Of a stretch of DNA of 64,000 nt, positions 52,744 to 61,821 are shown in pieces. Under the pieces are notes generated by a model. That model was not told the origin of the DNA. It saw nothing but the letters and a program-made list of their open reading frames with translations, and searched no databases. Source of the DNA: SZAS-103 sp038316385 (lineage in GTDB: Bacteria; Pseudomonadota; Gammaproteobacteria; Xanthomonadales; Xanthomonadaceae); assembly GCA_038316385.1 (NCBI GenBank), contig JBBQAN010000006.1:62001-126000 (forward strand). Direction: 5' to 3'. How positions within the stretch are numbered: position 1 is the first letter of the stretch; each line of letters begins with the position of its first letter. Both the position numbers and the translations under genes were made by a program.

Positions 52744-54638
52744 TTGCTCGCATCGGCCGCAGAACCACCAATTTCCTGCCGCGCATGCTGATCGTCTTGC
52801 ATGATCTGGGCATGGTCTGGATCTGCTGGATCGGGCTCAATACGCTGCGTTACAAATTCGTGCCCGGGCACGTCGAGGTCATGCTGTTCTCGCCGACGGT
52901 CGCCGTGGTGCTGATTGCGCAAGGCCTGATCTTCTGGTGGGCGGGTTTGTATCGCGGACTATGGCGATTTGCGAGCCTGCCGGATCTCATCAACATCGCC
53001 AAGGCCAGCGTGCTGGGATTATTCGCAATTGTCGTCGGCATGTTCATGATCAGCCGTCTCGACATGGTGCCGCGTTCGGCTTTAGTGCTGTATCCGATCG
53101 TGCTGGTCGTGTTGGTCGGCGGCCCGCGCCTGCTCTATCGCGCATGGAAGGACGGAAACGAAACTCTCGATCCACTGCATGCTGCGGCGCGCGTGCTCAT
53201 CCTCGGCGCAGGCCGTGCTGGCGAGGCGCTGGTTCGCGATCTGATCCGCGACGGCCGCTATGTCGCGGTCGGCTTTCTCGATGACGACCCGCGTCTGCGC
53301 GGTGCGAAGCTGCATGGCGTGCCCGTTCTCGGCGCGTTCGACAATCTGGTCGACTTGGCGCGCGAAACCGGCGCCGGCCTGGTCGTGATCGCAATCCCGA
53401 ACGCCGACGCCGCGCGGATGCAACGTGCGGTCGCGCTTTGCGACGACACCGGTTTGCCCTTCCGTACCGTGCCCCGGCTACAGGATTTGCTGGAAGGGCG
53501 CGCCTCGGCCGGCGACCTGAAAGAGGTTGCGATCGAAGATCTGCTTGGGCGCGAACCCGTTGCGCCGGACTGGAATGCGATGCGCGCGTGGCTTGGCGGG
53601 CGCTCGGTGCTGGTGACCGGCGCTGGCGGTTCGATCGGGTCGGAACTTTGCCGGCAGGTGGCCGAACTCGGTGCGAGTTCGTTGACCTTGGTCGAGCAGA
53701 CCGAACTGGCCTTGATGACGATTCATGACGACATCCATCGCCGGGTTCCATCGCTGCCCGTGCATTGCGTGCTCGGCGACTGCGGCGACAGCGCCGTGAT
53801 CAGCCACGCATTGCGCATTGGTGGCGCGCAAGCCGTGCTGCACGCCGCTGCCTACAAGCAGGTGCCGGTGCTCGAAGGTCAGATTCGCGAAGCGGTGCGC
53901 AACAACGTGCTGGCCACGCACACCGTAGCCGAATCCAGCGTCGCGGCAGGTGTCGATATTTTCCTGCTGATTTCGACCGACAAGGCGGTCGATCCCGCCA
54001 ACGTGCTGGGCGCAAGCAAGCGGCTGGCCGAAGTAGCGTGCCAGGCGATCGGCGCGCATGGATCGACGCGTATCGTGGTCGTGCGTTTTGGCAACGTGTT
54101 GGATTCCGCCGGCAGCGTGGTGCCGGTGTTTCGCGAACAGATCCGTTGTGGCGGCCCGGTCACGGTCACGCACCCGGAAGTCAGCCGCTATTTCATGACG
54201 ATACCCGAAGCCTGCCAGCTTCTTTTGCAGGCTGCCGCGATCGGCGGTGACGAGGTCATTTTCACACTCGATATGGGCGAGCCGATTCCGATCAGGGTGC
54301 TTGCCGAGCAAATGATCCGGCTTGCTGGAAAGGTGCCAGACCGCGACATGCAAATCGTCTATACCGGGCTTCGCCCCGGCGAAAAGATCCATGAGCGCCT
54401 CTATCATTCCGATGAACGCAACAAGGCGACCGCGCATCCCAAGATCATGCAGGCCGAATCGCGTAGCGTGGATGTCGCGAATTGCCAGCGTATCCTCGCG
54501 GAGTTGCGCATCGCCGTGGCCGACTACGACCAGCCGCGCCTATACCGATTGTTGCGGCAGGCCATTCCAGAATACAAACCCGCCGATGGCACTGTGATCG
54601 TGCAGTTGCCGGTTGGCCGACGGAGTTATGCAGCATGA
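52716..54638 (+). CDS. Membrane-bound nucleotide-sugar 4,6-dehydratase (WbpM/FlaA1 family)
   Basis: A 640-residue protein. Residues 1-about 130 hold four membrane helices, followed by a CoA-binding-like Rossmann domain (ILGAGRAGEALVRDL) and the catalytic SDR part with TGAGGSIGSELCRQ near 301-314, AAAYKQVPVLE and LISTDKAVDP (the TDK replaces the usual YxxxK). WbpM-type enzymes convert UDP-GlcNAc to a 4-keto-6-deoxy sugar for surface polysaccharides. AGGA lies 9 bases before the ATG at 52716. The next gene, galU, overlaps its stop by 4 bp. Confidence 0.95.
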   Translation: MDRRPASSLIARIGRRTTNFLPRMLIVLHDLGMVWICWIGLNTLRYKFVPGHVEVMLFSPTVAVVLIAQGLIFWWAGLYRGLWRFASLPDLINIAKASVLGLFAIVVGMFMISRLDMVPRSALVLYPIVLVVLVGGPRLLYRAWKDGNETLDPLHAAARVLILGAGRAGEALVRDLIRDGRYVAVGFLDDDPRLRGAKLHGVPVLGAFDNLVDLARETGAGLVVIAIPNADAARMQRAVALCDDTGLPFRTVPRLQDLLEGRASAGDLKEVAIEDLLGREPVAPDWNAMRAWLGGRSVLVTGAGGSIGSELCRQVAELGASSLTLVEQTELALMTIHDDIHRRVPSLPVHCVLGDCGDSAVISHALRIGGAQAVLHAAAYKQVPVLEGQIREAVRNNVLATHTVAESSVAAGVDIFLLISTDKAVDPANVLGASKRLAEVACQAIGAHGSTRIVVVRFGNVLDSAGSVVPVFREQIRCGGPVTVTHPEVSRYFMTIPEACQLLLQAAAIGGDEVIFTLDMGEPIPIRVLAEQMIRLAGKVPDRDMQIVYTGLRPGEKIHERLYHSDERNKATAHPKIMQAESRSVDVANCQRILAELRIAVADYDQPRLYRLLRQAIPEYKPADGTVIVQLPVGRRSYAA

Positions 54639-55558
54639 GTTCGACATCGCAACCACCCAAATCGCGACGCATCCGCAAGGCCGTATTTCCAGTCGCAGGA
54701 CTCGGCACGCGCTTTTTGCCGGCGACCAAGACGGTGCCGAAGGAAATGCTGCCGATCATCGACAAACCGCTGATCCAGTACGCGGTGGACGAGGCGATCG
54801 AGGCTGGCTGCGATACCTTGGTATTTGTCACCAATCGCTACAAGCATGCCGTCGCGGATTATTTCGACAAGGCCTACGAGCTCGAACACAAGCTTGAGGT
54901 AGCGGGCAAGACCGAACTGCTGGAAGTCGTGCGCAATGTATTGCCCGATGGCGTGCAGGCGATCTTCGTGACCCAGGCCGAAGCGCTCGGCCTCGGCCAT
55001 GCGGTGCTCTGCGCGAAGTCGGTGATCGGCGATGAGCCGTTCGCGGTGATGTTGCCGGACGATTTGATCTGGAATCGCGGCCCCGGCGCGCTTTCGCAAA
55101 TGGCCGATCTGGCCGAACAGGAACAATGCAGCGTCATCGCCGTGCAACAGGTTCCGCGCGAACTGACCGCGAACTACGGCATCGTCGCGACGGAAGCGTT
55201 CAACGGTCGCAGCGGACGGATTTCAGCAATGGTCGAAAAACCCGACCCCGCAGCCGCTCCGAGCACGCTGGCCGTGGTCGGCCGCTATGTGCTGAATCCG
55301 CGCATTTTCGAATTGCTGGAAACCACCAGTGCTGGCAAAGGCGGCGAAATCCAGCTCACCGATGCAATCGCGGCGTTGCTGTCCGAGCAGACCGTCAACG
55401 CTTATCGCTTCAAAGGCACGCGCTTCGACTGCGGCACCCACATTGGACTGGTCGAGGCGACGATCCGTTTCGCGCTCGACCACGAAGTTCTCAGCGAGCC
55501 GGCGCGGCGATCCATGCAAGCCGCGCTCGACGAACTTGGAGTCGAAGATTCGCCATAG
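54635..55558 (+). CDS. galU: UTP-glucose-1-phosphate uridylyltransferase
   Basis: A 307-residue enzyme with the sugar-nucleotide binding opening KAVFPVAGLGTRFLPATKTVPKEMLP, shown by VAGLGTRFLPAT, then VMLPDDLIW and VEKPDP and GGEIQLTDAI. It makes UDP-glucose from UTP and glucose-1-phosphate, for lipopolysaccharide and exopolysaccharide. It is the end of the envelope operon starting at lapA. A 6-residue serine/glutamine-rich start precedes the core. Confidence 0.96.
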   Translation: MSSTSQPPKSRRIRKAVFPVAGLGTRFLPATKTVPKEMLPIIDKPLIQYAVDEAIEAGCDTLVFVTNRYKHAVADYFDKAYELEHKLEVAGKTELLEVVRNVLPDGVQAIFVTQAEALGLGHAVLCAKSVIGDEPFAVMLPDDLIWNRGPGALSQMADLAEQEQCSVIAVQQVPRELTANYGIVATEAFNGRSGRISAMVEKPDPAAAPSTLAVVGRYVLNPRIFELLETTSAGKGGEIQLTDAIAALLSEQTVNAYRFKGTRFDCGTHIGLVEATIRFALDHEVLSEPARRSMQAALDELGVEDSP

Positions 55559-55646
55559 CGCATTCTCTGACGGGCATGAATTCTGTAAGACGATACTTCT
55601 TCTAAACGCCAGATCGTTTTTGTTTGATCGGACAATCAATCGGTCT

Positions 55647-56843
55647 TTACAGGGCCTCGAAAATCCCCGCCGCGCCCATCCCAGTGCCGATGCACATTGT
55701 CACCATGCCGTACTTGAGCTTGCGCCGGCGCATGCCGTGCAGGATGGTCGCGGTGCGGACCGCTCCAGTCGCACCGAGCGGATGGCCGAGCGCGATCGCG
55801 CCACCCAGCGGGTTGATCTTGGTCGGGTCGAGGCCGGTCTCGCGAATGACTGCGAGTGCCTGCGCGGCGAAGGCTTCGTTGAGCTCGATCCAGTCAATTT
55901 GGTCTTTGGTCAGGCCAGCTTGCGCGAGCGCTTTCGGAATCGCAGCGATCGGACCGATACCCATCACTTCCGGGCGGACGCCTGCCACCGAATAGCCGAC
56001 AAAGCGGGCGAGGGGAGTCAGGCCGTATTGCTTGATCGCCGACTCCGACGCGAGCAATACCGCACCCGCACCATCGGACATTTGCGATGAATTGCCGGCG
56101 GTTACGCTGCCGCCATTGCGGAATACCGGACGCAGCTTCGCCAAGCCTTCCAGACTGGTATCCGGGCGCGGGCCTTCGTCGGTGTCAATCAGACTGTCGC
56201 GTGTGCGAATGACGTGTTCCGCTAAATCCGGCACGTGCGAGACGATATCGTACGGAGTGATCTCATCCTTGAATTCACCGGCAGCGATCGCAGCCAGCGC
56301 CTTCTGGTGCGAGGCGAACGCGAACGCATCCTGATCGACGCGCGAGATATTCCATTCCTCGGCGACTTTCTCGGCGGTGATGCCCATGCCGTAGGCGATG
56401 TTGACGTGGTCGTCGCTGAACACTTTCGGGCTCATCGCGACCTTGTTGCCCATCATCGGTACCATCGACATCGATTCGGTGCCGCCGGCGAGCATCAGCT
56501 CGGCTTCACCGAGGCGGATACGGTCGGCCGCGAGTGCGACCGCTTGCAGGCCCGACGAACAGAAGCGGTTGATCGTCTGCGCCGGGACCGAGTTGGGCAA
56601 GCCAGACAGCAGCGCACCGATGCGCGCGACATTCATGCCTTGCTCGCCCTCGGGCATCGCGCAACCAATGATGATGTCGCCGATCCGCATGGTATCGATG
56701 CCAGGTGCCTGCGCAACGACCGCGCGCAGCACATGCGCCAGCATTTCATCCGGGCGGGTATTGCGGAACACACCTCGTGGTGCCTTGCCGACCGGCGTGC
56801 GTGTTGCGGCGACGATGTAGGCGTCCTGGATTTGCTTGGTCAT
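55647..56843 (-). CDS. fadA: Acetyl-CoA C-acyltransferase (3-ketoacyl-CoA thiolase)
   Basis: A 398-residue thiolase with the catalytic C95 (NRFCSSGLQAVALA), H354 (GHPLGATGA) and C384 (CIGTGMG). It cleaves 3-ketoacyl-CoA in the last step of beta-oxidation. Start ATG is at 56841-56843, 4 bp after the fadB stop, so it is translated in an operon with fadB. Downstream, 88 bp separate it from galU, convergent. Confidence 0.95.
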   Translation of the reverse strand: MTKQIQDAYIVAATRTPVGKAPRGVFRNTRPDEMLAHVLRAVVAQAPGIDTMRIGDIIIGCAMPEGEQGMNVARIGALLSGLPNSVPAQTINRFCSSGLQAVALAADRIRLGEAELMLAGGTESMSMVPMMGNKVAMSPKVFSDDHVNIAYGMGITAEKVAEEWNISRVDQDAFAFASHQKALAAIAAGEFKDEITPYDIVSHVPDLAEHVIRTRDSLIDTDEGPRPDTSLEGLAKLRPVFRNGGSVTAGNSSQMSDGAGAVLLASESAIKQYGLTPLARFVGYSVAGVRPEVMGIGPIAAIPKALAQAGLTKDQIDWIELNEAFAAQALAVIRETGLDPTKINPLGGAIALGHPLGATGAVRTATILHGMRRRKLKYGMVTMCIGTGMGAAGIFEAL

Positions 56844-56847
56844 GGGA

Positions 56848-59220
56848 TCAGTTCCTGAGCGGCTTGCCGGTGGTAAGAGTGTGCACGATGCGCTGCTGGG
56901 TCTTGGCCATCTGCGCGAGGGCAACGAAATGTTCGCGTTCGAGCTGAATCAGCCAGTCCTCATCAACCAGCGAGCCGCGATCGATTTCGCCGCCACACAG
57001 AACAGTTGCGATGCGAGTCGAGACTTCATAGTCGTGTTCGGAGATGAAGCGGCCTTCGAGCATGTTCACCAGCATCATCTTGAACGTGGCGATGCCGACA
57101 TCACCGGCAACCGGGATCTGCCGCGCCGGCAGCGGTGGGCGATAACCCGACTCGGCCAGGGCGCGCGCCTGCTGTTTGGCGACGTAGAGCAATTCGAAGG
57201 CATTGAACACCACGACGTCGTCTTTCCGAAGCAGGCCAAGCTCCTTGGCTTCCATCGCCGATGCCGACACCTTGCCCATCGCTACGGCTTCGAAATACGG
57301 CTTCAAGCCAGCGAAGACATCACCGCTCTGGCCGACGCCCAGTCCGACACGCGTGGCGATTTCCTTGAGTCCACCGCCGCCTGGCAGCAGCCCGACGCCA
57401 GCCTCGACCAGTCCGATGTAACTCTCCAATGCCGCGACCGTACGCGCCGAATGCATCTGGAATTCGCAACCACCGCCAAACGCCATGCCGCGCACCGCCG
57501 CGACGACCGGCACCAGCGCATATTTGAGCCGCATGCTGGTCGCTTGAAACGTGGCGATCATCGCGTCGAAATCATGGACCTTGCCGGCTTGGAGTAAGCC
57601 CATCGCGCCTTTCAGGTCGGCGCCGGCCGAGAACGGTTCGCTGTCCTGCCAGATCACCAGACCGTCGAAGTCCCGTTCGGCAATCCCGACGGCTTTCTGC
57701 AAGCCTTCAAGTACGCCATCGTTGACGGTATGCATCTTGGTCTTGAATCCGACCACCGCAATGCCGTCGCCGTCGTGCCACATGCGCACTGCGTCCGATT
57801 CGAAAACGGTTGCGCCCGGATCGAATTTCTCGCCGATCAGCGGATCCGGGAATCGCTGGCGCTTGTACACGGGCAGCGACGAGCGCGGCACCCTTGCGCC
57901 GCGCGCCGGACTGAAACTGCCGCCTTCGCCGTGAACTCCATCGCGGCCGTCGTACACCCAGTTGGGCAGAGGTGCGCTCGACATTGCCTTGCCAGCCACG
58001 ATGTCGTCGGCAATCCAGCCGGCAACCTGCTTCCAGTCAGCGGCCTGCCAGGTTTCGAATGGGCCGAGCTTCCAGCCGTAACCCCAGCGGATCGCGAAAT
58101 CCACGTCGCGCGCGGTATCGGCGATCGAGGCCAGATGAAACGCGCTGTAATGGAACAGATCGCGAAAGATCGCCCAGACGAATTGCGCCTGCGGATGTTC
58201 GGATCCGCGCAGCCGCGCGAATTTCTCGGCCGGGTTGCGAATCTTGAGGATGTCGGCGACTTCCGGCGCAACCTCGCCACCGCTGATGCGGTAGTCCGTC
58301 GAGGCAACATCCAGAACCTGGATGTCCTTGCCGAGCTTCCGGTAGATACCGGCGCCGGTCTTTTGGCCGAGCGCGCCCTGAGCGATCAGCGCCTTCAACA
58401 GGTCCGGTACCGCGAAGTACTTGTGCCACGGATCGTCGGGCAGGGTATCGGCCATGGTCTGGATGACGTGGGCCATGGTGTCGAGGCCGACGACATCCGC
58501 CGTCCGGTAAGTCGCGGACTTGGGCCGGCCGATTGCCGGGCCAGTGAGCGCGTCCACGGTGTCGAACCCAAGACCGAAGGCAGCCGTGTGATGGATGGTC
58601 GAGAGCATCGAAAACACGCCAATGCGGTTGCCGATGAAATTCGGTGTGTCCTTGGCGCGGACGACTCCCTTGCCAAGAGTTGTGGTCAGGAAAGTTTCAA
58701 GTGCATCAAGAACTTCAGGAGATGTCTTCCTGCAAGGGATCAATTCGGCAAGATGCATGTAGCGAGGTGGATTGAAGAAGTGCAGACCGCAGAAACGCTC
58801 GTGCAAAGCCTCGTCCAGTACATCGGCCAGCGCATTGATCGACAGCCCGGACGTGTTGGACGCGAGGATCGCGGTCGCTGCGACGTGCGGTGCGATCTTC
58901 GCGTAGAGGTCTTTTTTCCAGTCCAGACGCTCGGCGATCGCTTCGACGATCAGGTCGCAGCCCTGCAACAACTCCAGGTGCTGGTCGTAGTTCGCAGGCA
59001 CAATTGCCGCGGCGCGATCCTTGACCGCCAGCGGGGCGGGCGAGAGCTTGGCCAGATTGGCAATCGCCTTGAGGACGATACCGTTGGGATCGCCCTGTTT
59101 GGCCGGCAGGTCGTATAACAGCACGTCCACACCGGCATTGGCCAAATGCGCAGCGATTTGTGCACCCATGACACCGGCTCCGAGAACGGCGGCGCGACGT
59201 ACAAGTAATTTCTCAGACAT
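56848..59220 (-). CDS. fadB: 3-hydroxyacyl-CoA dehydrogenase/enoyl-CoA hydratase (FadB-type, dehydrogenase first)
   Basis: A 790-residue bifunctional beta-oxidation enzyme. The N-terminal half is the dehydrogenase (VLGAGVMGAQIAAHLANAG at about 12-30, then IVEAIAERLDWKKDL and NTSGLSI). The C-terminal half, from about residue 480, is the hydratase/isomerase (FSAGADLKGAMG, AAVRGMAFGGGCE). This order is the reverse of E. coli FadB and matches the FadN-like group. The start ATG lies 56 bp after the TetR gene, so the three genes may be one operon. It is called fadB by function; fadN is an alternative name. Confidence 0.92.
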   Translation of the reverse strand: MSEKLLVRRAAVLGAGVMGAQIAAHLANAGVDVLLYDLPAKQGDPNGIVLKAIANLAKLSPAPLAVKDRAAAIVPANYDQHLELLQGCDLIVEAIAERLDWKKDLYAKIAPHVAATAILASNTSGLSINALADVLDEALHERFCGLHFFNPPRYMHLAELIPCRKTSPEVLDALETFLTTTLGKGVVRAKDTPNFIGNRIGVFSMLSTIHHTAAFGLGFDTVDALTGPAIGRPKSATYRTADVVGLDTMAHVIQTMADTLPDDPWHKYFAVPDLLKALIAQGALGQKTGAGIYRKLGKDIQVLDVASTDYRISGGEVAPEVADILKIRNPAEKFARLRGSEHPQAQFVWAIFRDLFHYSAFHLASIADTARDVDFAIRWGYGWKLGPFETWQAADWKQVAGWIADDIVAGKAMSSAPLPNWVYDGRDGVHGEGGSFSPARGARVPRSSLPVYKRQRFPDPLIGEKFDPGATVFESDAVRMWHDGDGIAVVGFKTKMHTVNDGVLEGLQKAVGIAERDFDGLVIWQDSEPFSAGADLKGAMGLLQAGKVHDFDAMIATFQATSMRLKYALVPVVAAVRGMAFGGGCEFQMHSARTVAALESYIGLVEAGVGLLPGGGGLKEIATRVGLGVGQSGDVFAGLKPYFEAVAMGKVSASAMEAKELGLLRKDDVVVFNAFELLYVAKQQARALAESGYRPPLPARQIPVAGDVGIATFKMMLVNMLEGRFISEHDYEVSTRIATVLCGGEIDRGSLVDEDWLIQLEREHFVALAQMAKTQQRIVHTLTTGKPLRN

Positions 59221-59276
59221 GTCTTATACTCGATTGTTTTAATTGATATAAAATTGTGGTCTATGGTGAATTGAGT

Positions 59277-59903
59277 TTAATCGGCGCGCAGGCCCGCAGT
59301 GGCGAAACGAATCAAAGCCGATGCCGCGCGCTGGCAGTGCGCTTTTTCAGTCATGGATGCCGGACGGCGGATGAGTCCGAAATCGGCCATCGCGTACGTC
59401 AATGCACCGGCCGTGAAATCCAGCCGCCAATACAGCTCTTCCTTGCCGACGCCAGGCAAGCAGGCAGCGAAAGCTTTGGAGAATTCGCGCAGCACATGGC
59501 CATAGTTCTCGGACAGGAACTTGCGCAAACGCTCGTTTTTCTCGGCATAGGCGCGGGCGAGCACACGCACGAATGCCGAGCCGCCATGGCGATCCAGCGT
59601 CAGCGCGAGCGCCGGTTCGATGAATGCGGCAAGGATGGCTTCGAGCTTAGCCGGATCGTCCCGCAAGGCCGCACGCAAGGCGAGCAGGCGTTTCTCGCTC
59701 AACTCGTCCAGTCGGCGCCGGAACACCTCGGTGATGAGATTGTCCTTGGAGCCGAAATGGTAGTTGACCGCTGCAATATTGACTTCGGCATGGGTAGTGA
59801 CCTGGCGCAGGGACGTGCCGGCGAACCCGTACTGCGCAAACAGATCTTCTGCGGCGCTGAGGATGCGCTCCTTGGTCGAGAAATGAACGGTCGCGGCGGG
59901 CAT
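59277..59903 (-). CDS. PsrA-like TetR-family fatty-acid regulator
   Basis: A 208-residue TetR protein. The N-terminal HTH contains RILSAAEDLFAQYGFAGTSLRQVT and the recognition helix ends AAVNYHFGSKDNL, as in PsrA/FadR-type regulators. The C-terminal domain has LARAYAEKNERLRKFLSE and a YWRLDFTAGALTYAM helix. In Pseudomonas, PsrA represses fadBA5 and itself and is released by long-chain fatty acyl-CoA. Here it lies upstream of fadB-fadA on the same strand, and its own promoter has an AAAC-N4-GTTT palindrome. The start is ATG at 59901-59903. Identity as PsrA is likely but not proven. Confidence 0.85.
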   Translation of the reverse strand: MPAATVHFSTKERILSAAEDLFAQYGFAGTSLRQVTTHAEVNIAAVNYHFGSKDNLITEVFRRRLDELSEKRLLALRAALRDDPAKLEAILAAFIEPALALTLDRHGGSAFVRVLARAYAEKNERLRKFLSENYGHVLREFSKAFAACLPGVGKEELYWRLDFTAGALTYAMADFGLIRRPASMTEKAHCQRAASALIRFATAGLRAD

Positions 59904-59916
59904 GGAACATCCGATT

Positions 59917-59930
59917 GAAACGGTCGTTTT
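59917..59930. promoter_or_regulatory. PsrA-like operator before the TetR gene
   Basis: GAAACGGTCGTTTT is an AAAC-N4-GTTT palindrome, 13 bp upstream of the regulator's start codon on the minus strand. It shares the core AAACGGTNGTTT with the box before the phasin gene at 785-798. It is placed for autorepression of psrA-fadB-fadA. Confidence 0.5.
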
Positions 59931-60177
59931 AGAATAGGCGCGATCAGAATCCGCGTCAATCCTGATTACAGGACAGCATGCTGCTTGTTGCGTCACGTCT
60001 GCCGGCATCTTCTGAAAATCCATTGTTGAAAGGTTCGCAATCGCTGTCGATTAGGGCATCGCATTGCTCAATCGTGGTATTCTTGCGGCTTGGAACGCGC
60101 TGCATCGTCGACGCATACCGGCTTCGCCGAAATCATCCCAATCCCTTGTTTCTACATGAACTTTTCTGGAGCATTGC

Positions 60178-60603
60178 ATGGCGCTGGAGCGCACTCTTTC
60201 GATCATCAAACCCGACGCAGTCGCCAAGAATGTGATCGGAGAAATCTATTCGCGATTCGAGAAGAACGGCCTCAAGATCCTCGCAGCGAAGATGAAGCAT
60301 CTTTCGCGCAGCGAGGCTGAAGGCTTCTACGCAGTGCATCGCGAACGCCCGTTCTTCAAGGCGCTGGTAGAGTTCATGATCTCAGGCCCGGTGATGATTC
60401 AGGCGCTCGAAGGCGATGGCGCTGTCCTCAAGAACCGTGACTTGATGGGTGCGACCAATCCGAAAGAAGCCGCGCCGGGCACGATCCGCGCCGATTTCGC
60501 CACTTCGATCGACGCCAATGCCGTGCATGGCTCGGATGCTGTCGAGACCGCCGCCAACGAGATCGCATACTTTTTCAGTTCCATCGAGCTCTGCCCGCGC
60601 TGA
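60178..60603 (+). CDS. ndk: Nucleoside diphosphate kinase
   Basis: A 141-residue kinase. It starts ERTLSIIKPDAVAKNVIG and carries the active-site histidine H117 in NAVHGSD. It balances nucleoside triphosphates using ATP. GGAG lies 8 bases before the ATG. It stands 9 bp before rlmN, the first gene of a conserved ndk-rlmN-pilF-rodZ-yfgM cluster. Confidence 0.97.
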   Translation: MALERTLSIIKPDAVAKNVIGEIYSRFEKNGLKILAAKMKHLSRSEAEGFYAVHRERPFFKALVEFMISGPVMIQALEGDGAVLKNRDLMGATNPKEAAPGTIRADFATSIDANAVHGSDAVETAANEIAYFFSSIELCPR

Positions 60604-60612
60604 GCCAACGAC

Positions 60613-61821
60613 GTGACGTCCGAATCCGCCATCATCGATCCAGCTGCGGTGAATTTATTTGAATTCGACCGTGCCGGCTTGGTCGCTTTCTTCGCCGGCC
60701 TCGGTGAAGCGCGCTATCGCGCGGAGCAGGTGATGAAGTGGATTTATCACCGCCACGTCACCGACTTCGCGGAGATGACCGATCTCGGCAAGCCGCTTCG
60801 CGCCAAGTTGATGGCGGCCTGCGTGATCGCGCCGCCGAAGATTCTGTTTGAAAAGCCATCGGCCGATGGCACCCACAAATGGCTGCTCGGCATGGATGGG
60901 GGCAACGCGATCGAGGCCGTTTTCATCCCCGACAAGGGGCGAGGAACCCTCTGCGTGTCCTCGCAGGTCGGTTGCGGGCTTGCCTGCACGTTCTGTTCGA
61001 CCGGCACTCAAGGCTTCAACCGCAATCTGTCCGCTGCCGAGATCATCGGTCAGGTCTGGGTCGCGGCGAAACATCTGGGCAACGTGCCGCACCGTCAGCG
61101 CAAACTCACCAATGTGGTGATGATGGGCATGGGCGAGCCGCTGCTGAACTTCGATAACGTGGTGAGGGCGATGTCGATCATGCGCGACGACCTCGGCTTG
61201 GGACTCGCCAACAAGCGGGTCACCCTCTCCACCGCCGGGCTGGTGCCGATGATTGATCGGCTGAGCGTCGAGTCCGACGTGTCGCTCGCGGTGTCATTGC
61301 ACGCGCCGACGGACCAACTGCGCAGCCAACTGGTTCCGCTCAACAAGAAATATCCGATCGCCGAATTGCTCGAATCCTGCGTGCGTTATGCGCAGCGCAA
61401 GCCGCGCACGTCGATCACATTCGAATACACCATGATGAAGGGCATCAACGATCGTCCCGAACATGCGCGTGCGCTCGCCAAGCTCATGCGCGGGATGGAT
61501 GCAAAATTGCAGCGCGCGAACGCCGCCAAGGTCAACCTGATTCCGTTCAATCCCTTCACGGGTACGAGTTATGAGCGCTCTGACGAAATCGATATCCGCA
61601 ACTTCCAGACGCTGTTGCTCGATCACCAAGTGCTGACAATGGTGCGGCGCACGCGCGGCGATGACATCGATGCCGCCTGCGGTCAGCTCAAGGGTCAGGT
61701 GCTCGACCGCACGCGCCGCCAGGAAGCATTCCGGCGCAAACTTGCGCAGCACACTATTGAGCAGCAAGCCATTGAGCAGCAAACGACTGGACATGAGGGA
61801 GTTACCCATGCGGCTGCGTGA
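60613..61821 (+). CDS. rlmN: Dual-specificity 23S rRNA (A2503)/tRNA (A37) C2-methyltransferase
   Basis: A 402-residue radical SAM enzyme with the cluster-binding C121-xxx-C125-xx-C128 (CGLACTFCSTG), GMGEPLLN and the methyl-carrying late cysteine in RRTRGDDIDAACGQLKGQ. It methylates A2503 of 23S rRNA and A37 of some tRNAs. The start is GTG at 60613. The last 15 residues hold a doubled IEQQ motif (TIEQQAIEQQTT), coded by a 12-bp direct repeat. The stop overlaps the pilF start by 14 bp. Confidence 0.96.
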   Translation: MTSESAIIDPAAVNLFEFDRAGLVAFFAGLGEARYRAEQVMKWIYHRHVTDFAEMTDLGKPLRAKLMAACVIAPPKILFEKPSADGTHKWLLGMDGGNAIEAVFIPDKGRGTLCVSSQVGCGLACTFCSTGTQGFNRNLSAAEIIGQVWVAAKHLGNVPHRQRKLTNVVMMGMGEPLLNFDNVVRAMSIMRDDLGLGLANKRVTLSTAGLVPMIDRLSVESDVSLAVSLHAPTDQLRSQLVPLNKKYPIAELLESCVRYAQRKPRTSITFEYTMMKGINDRPEHARALAKLMRGMDAKLQRANAAKVNLIPFNPFTGTSYERSDEIDIRNFQTLLLDHQVLTMVRRTRGDDIDAACGQLKGQVLDRTRRQEAFRRKLAQHTIEQQAIEQQTTGHEGVTHAAA

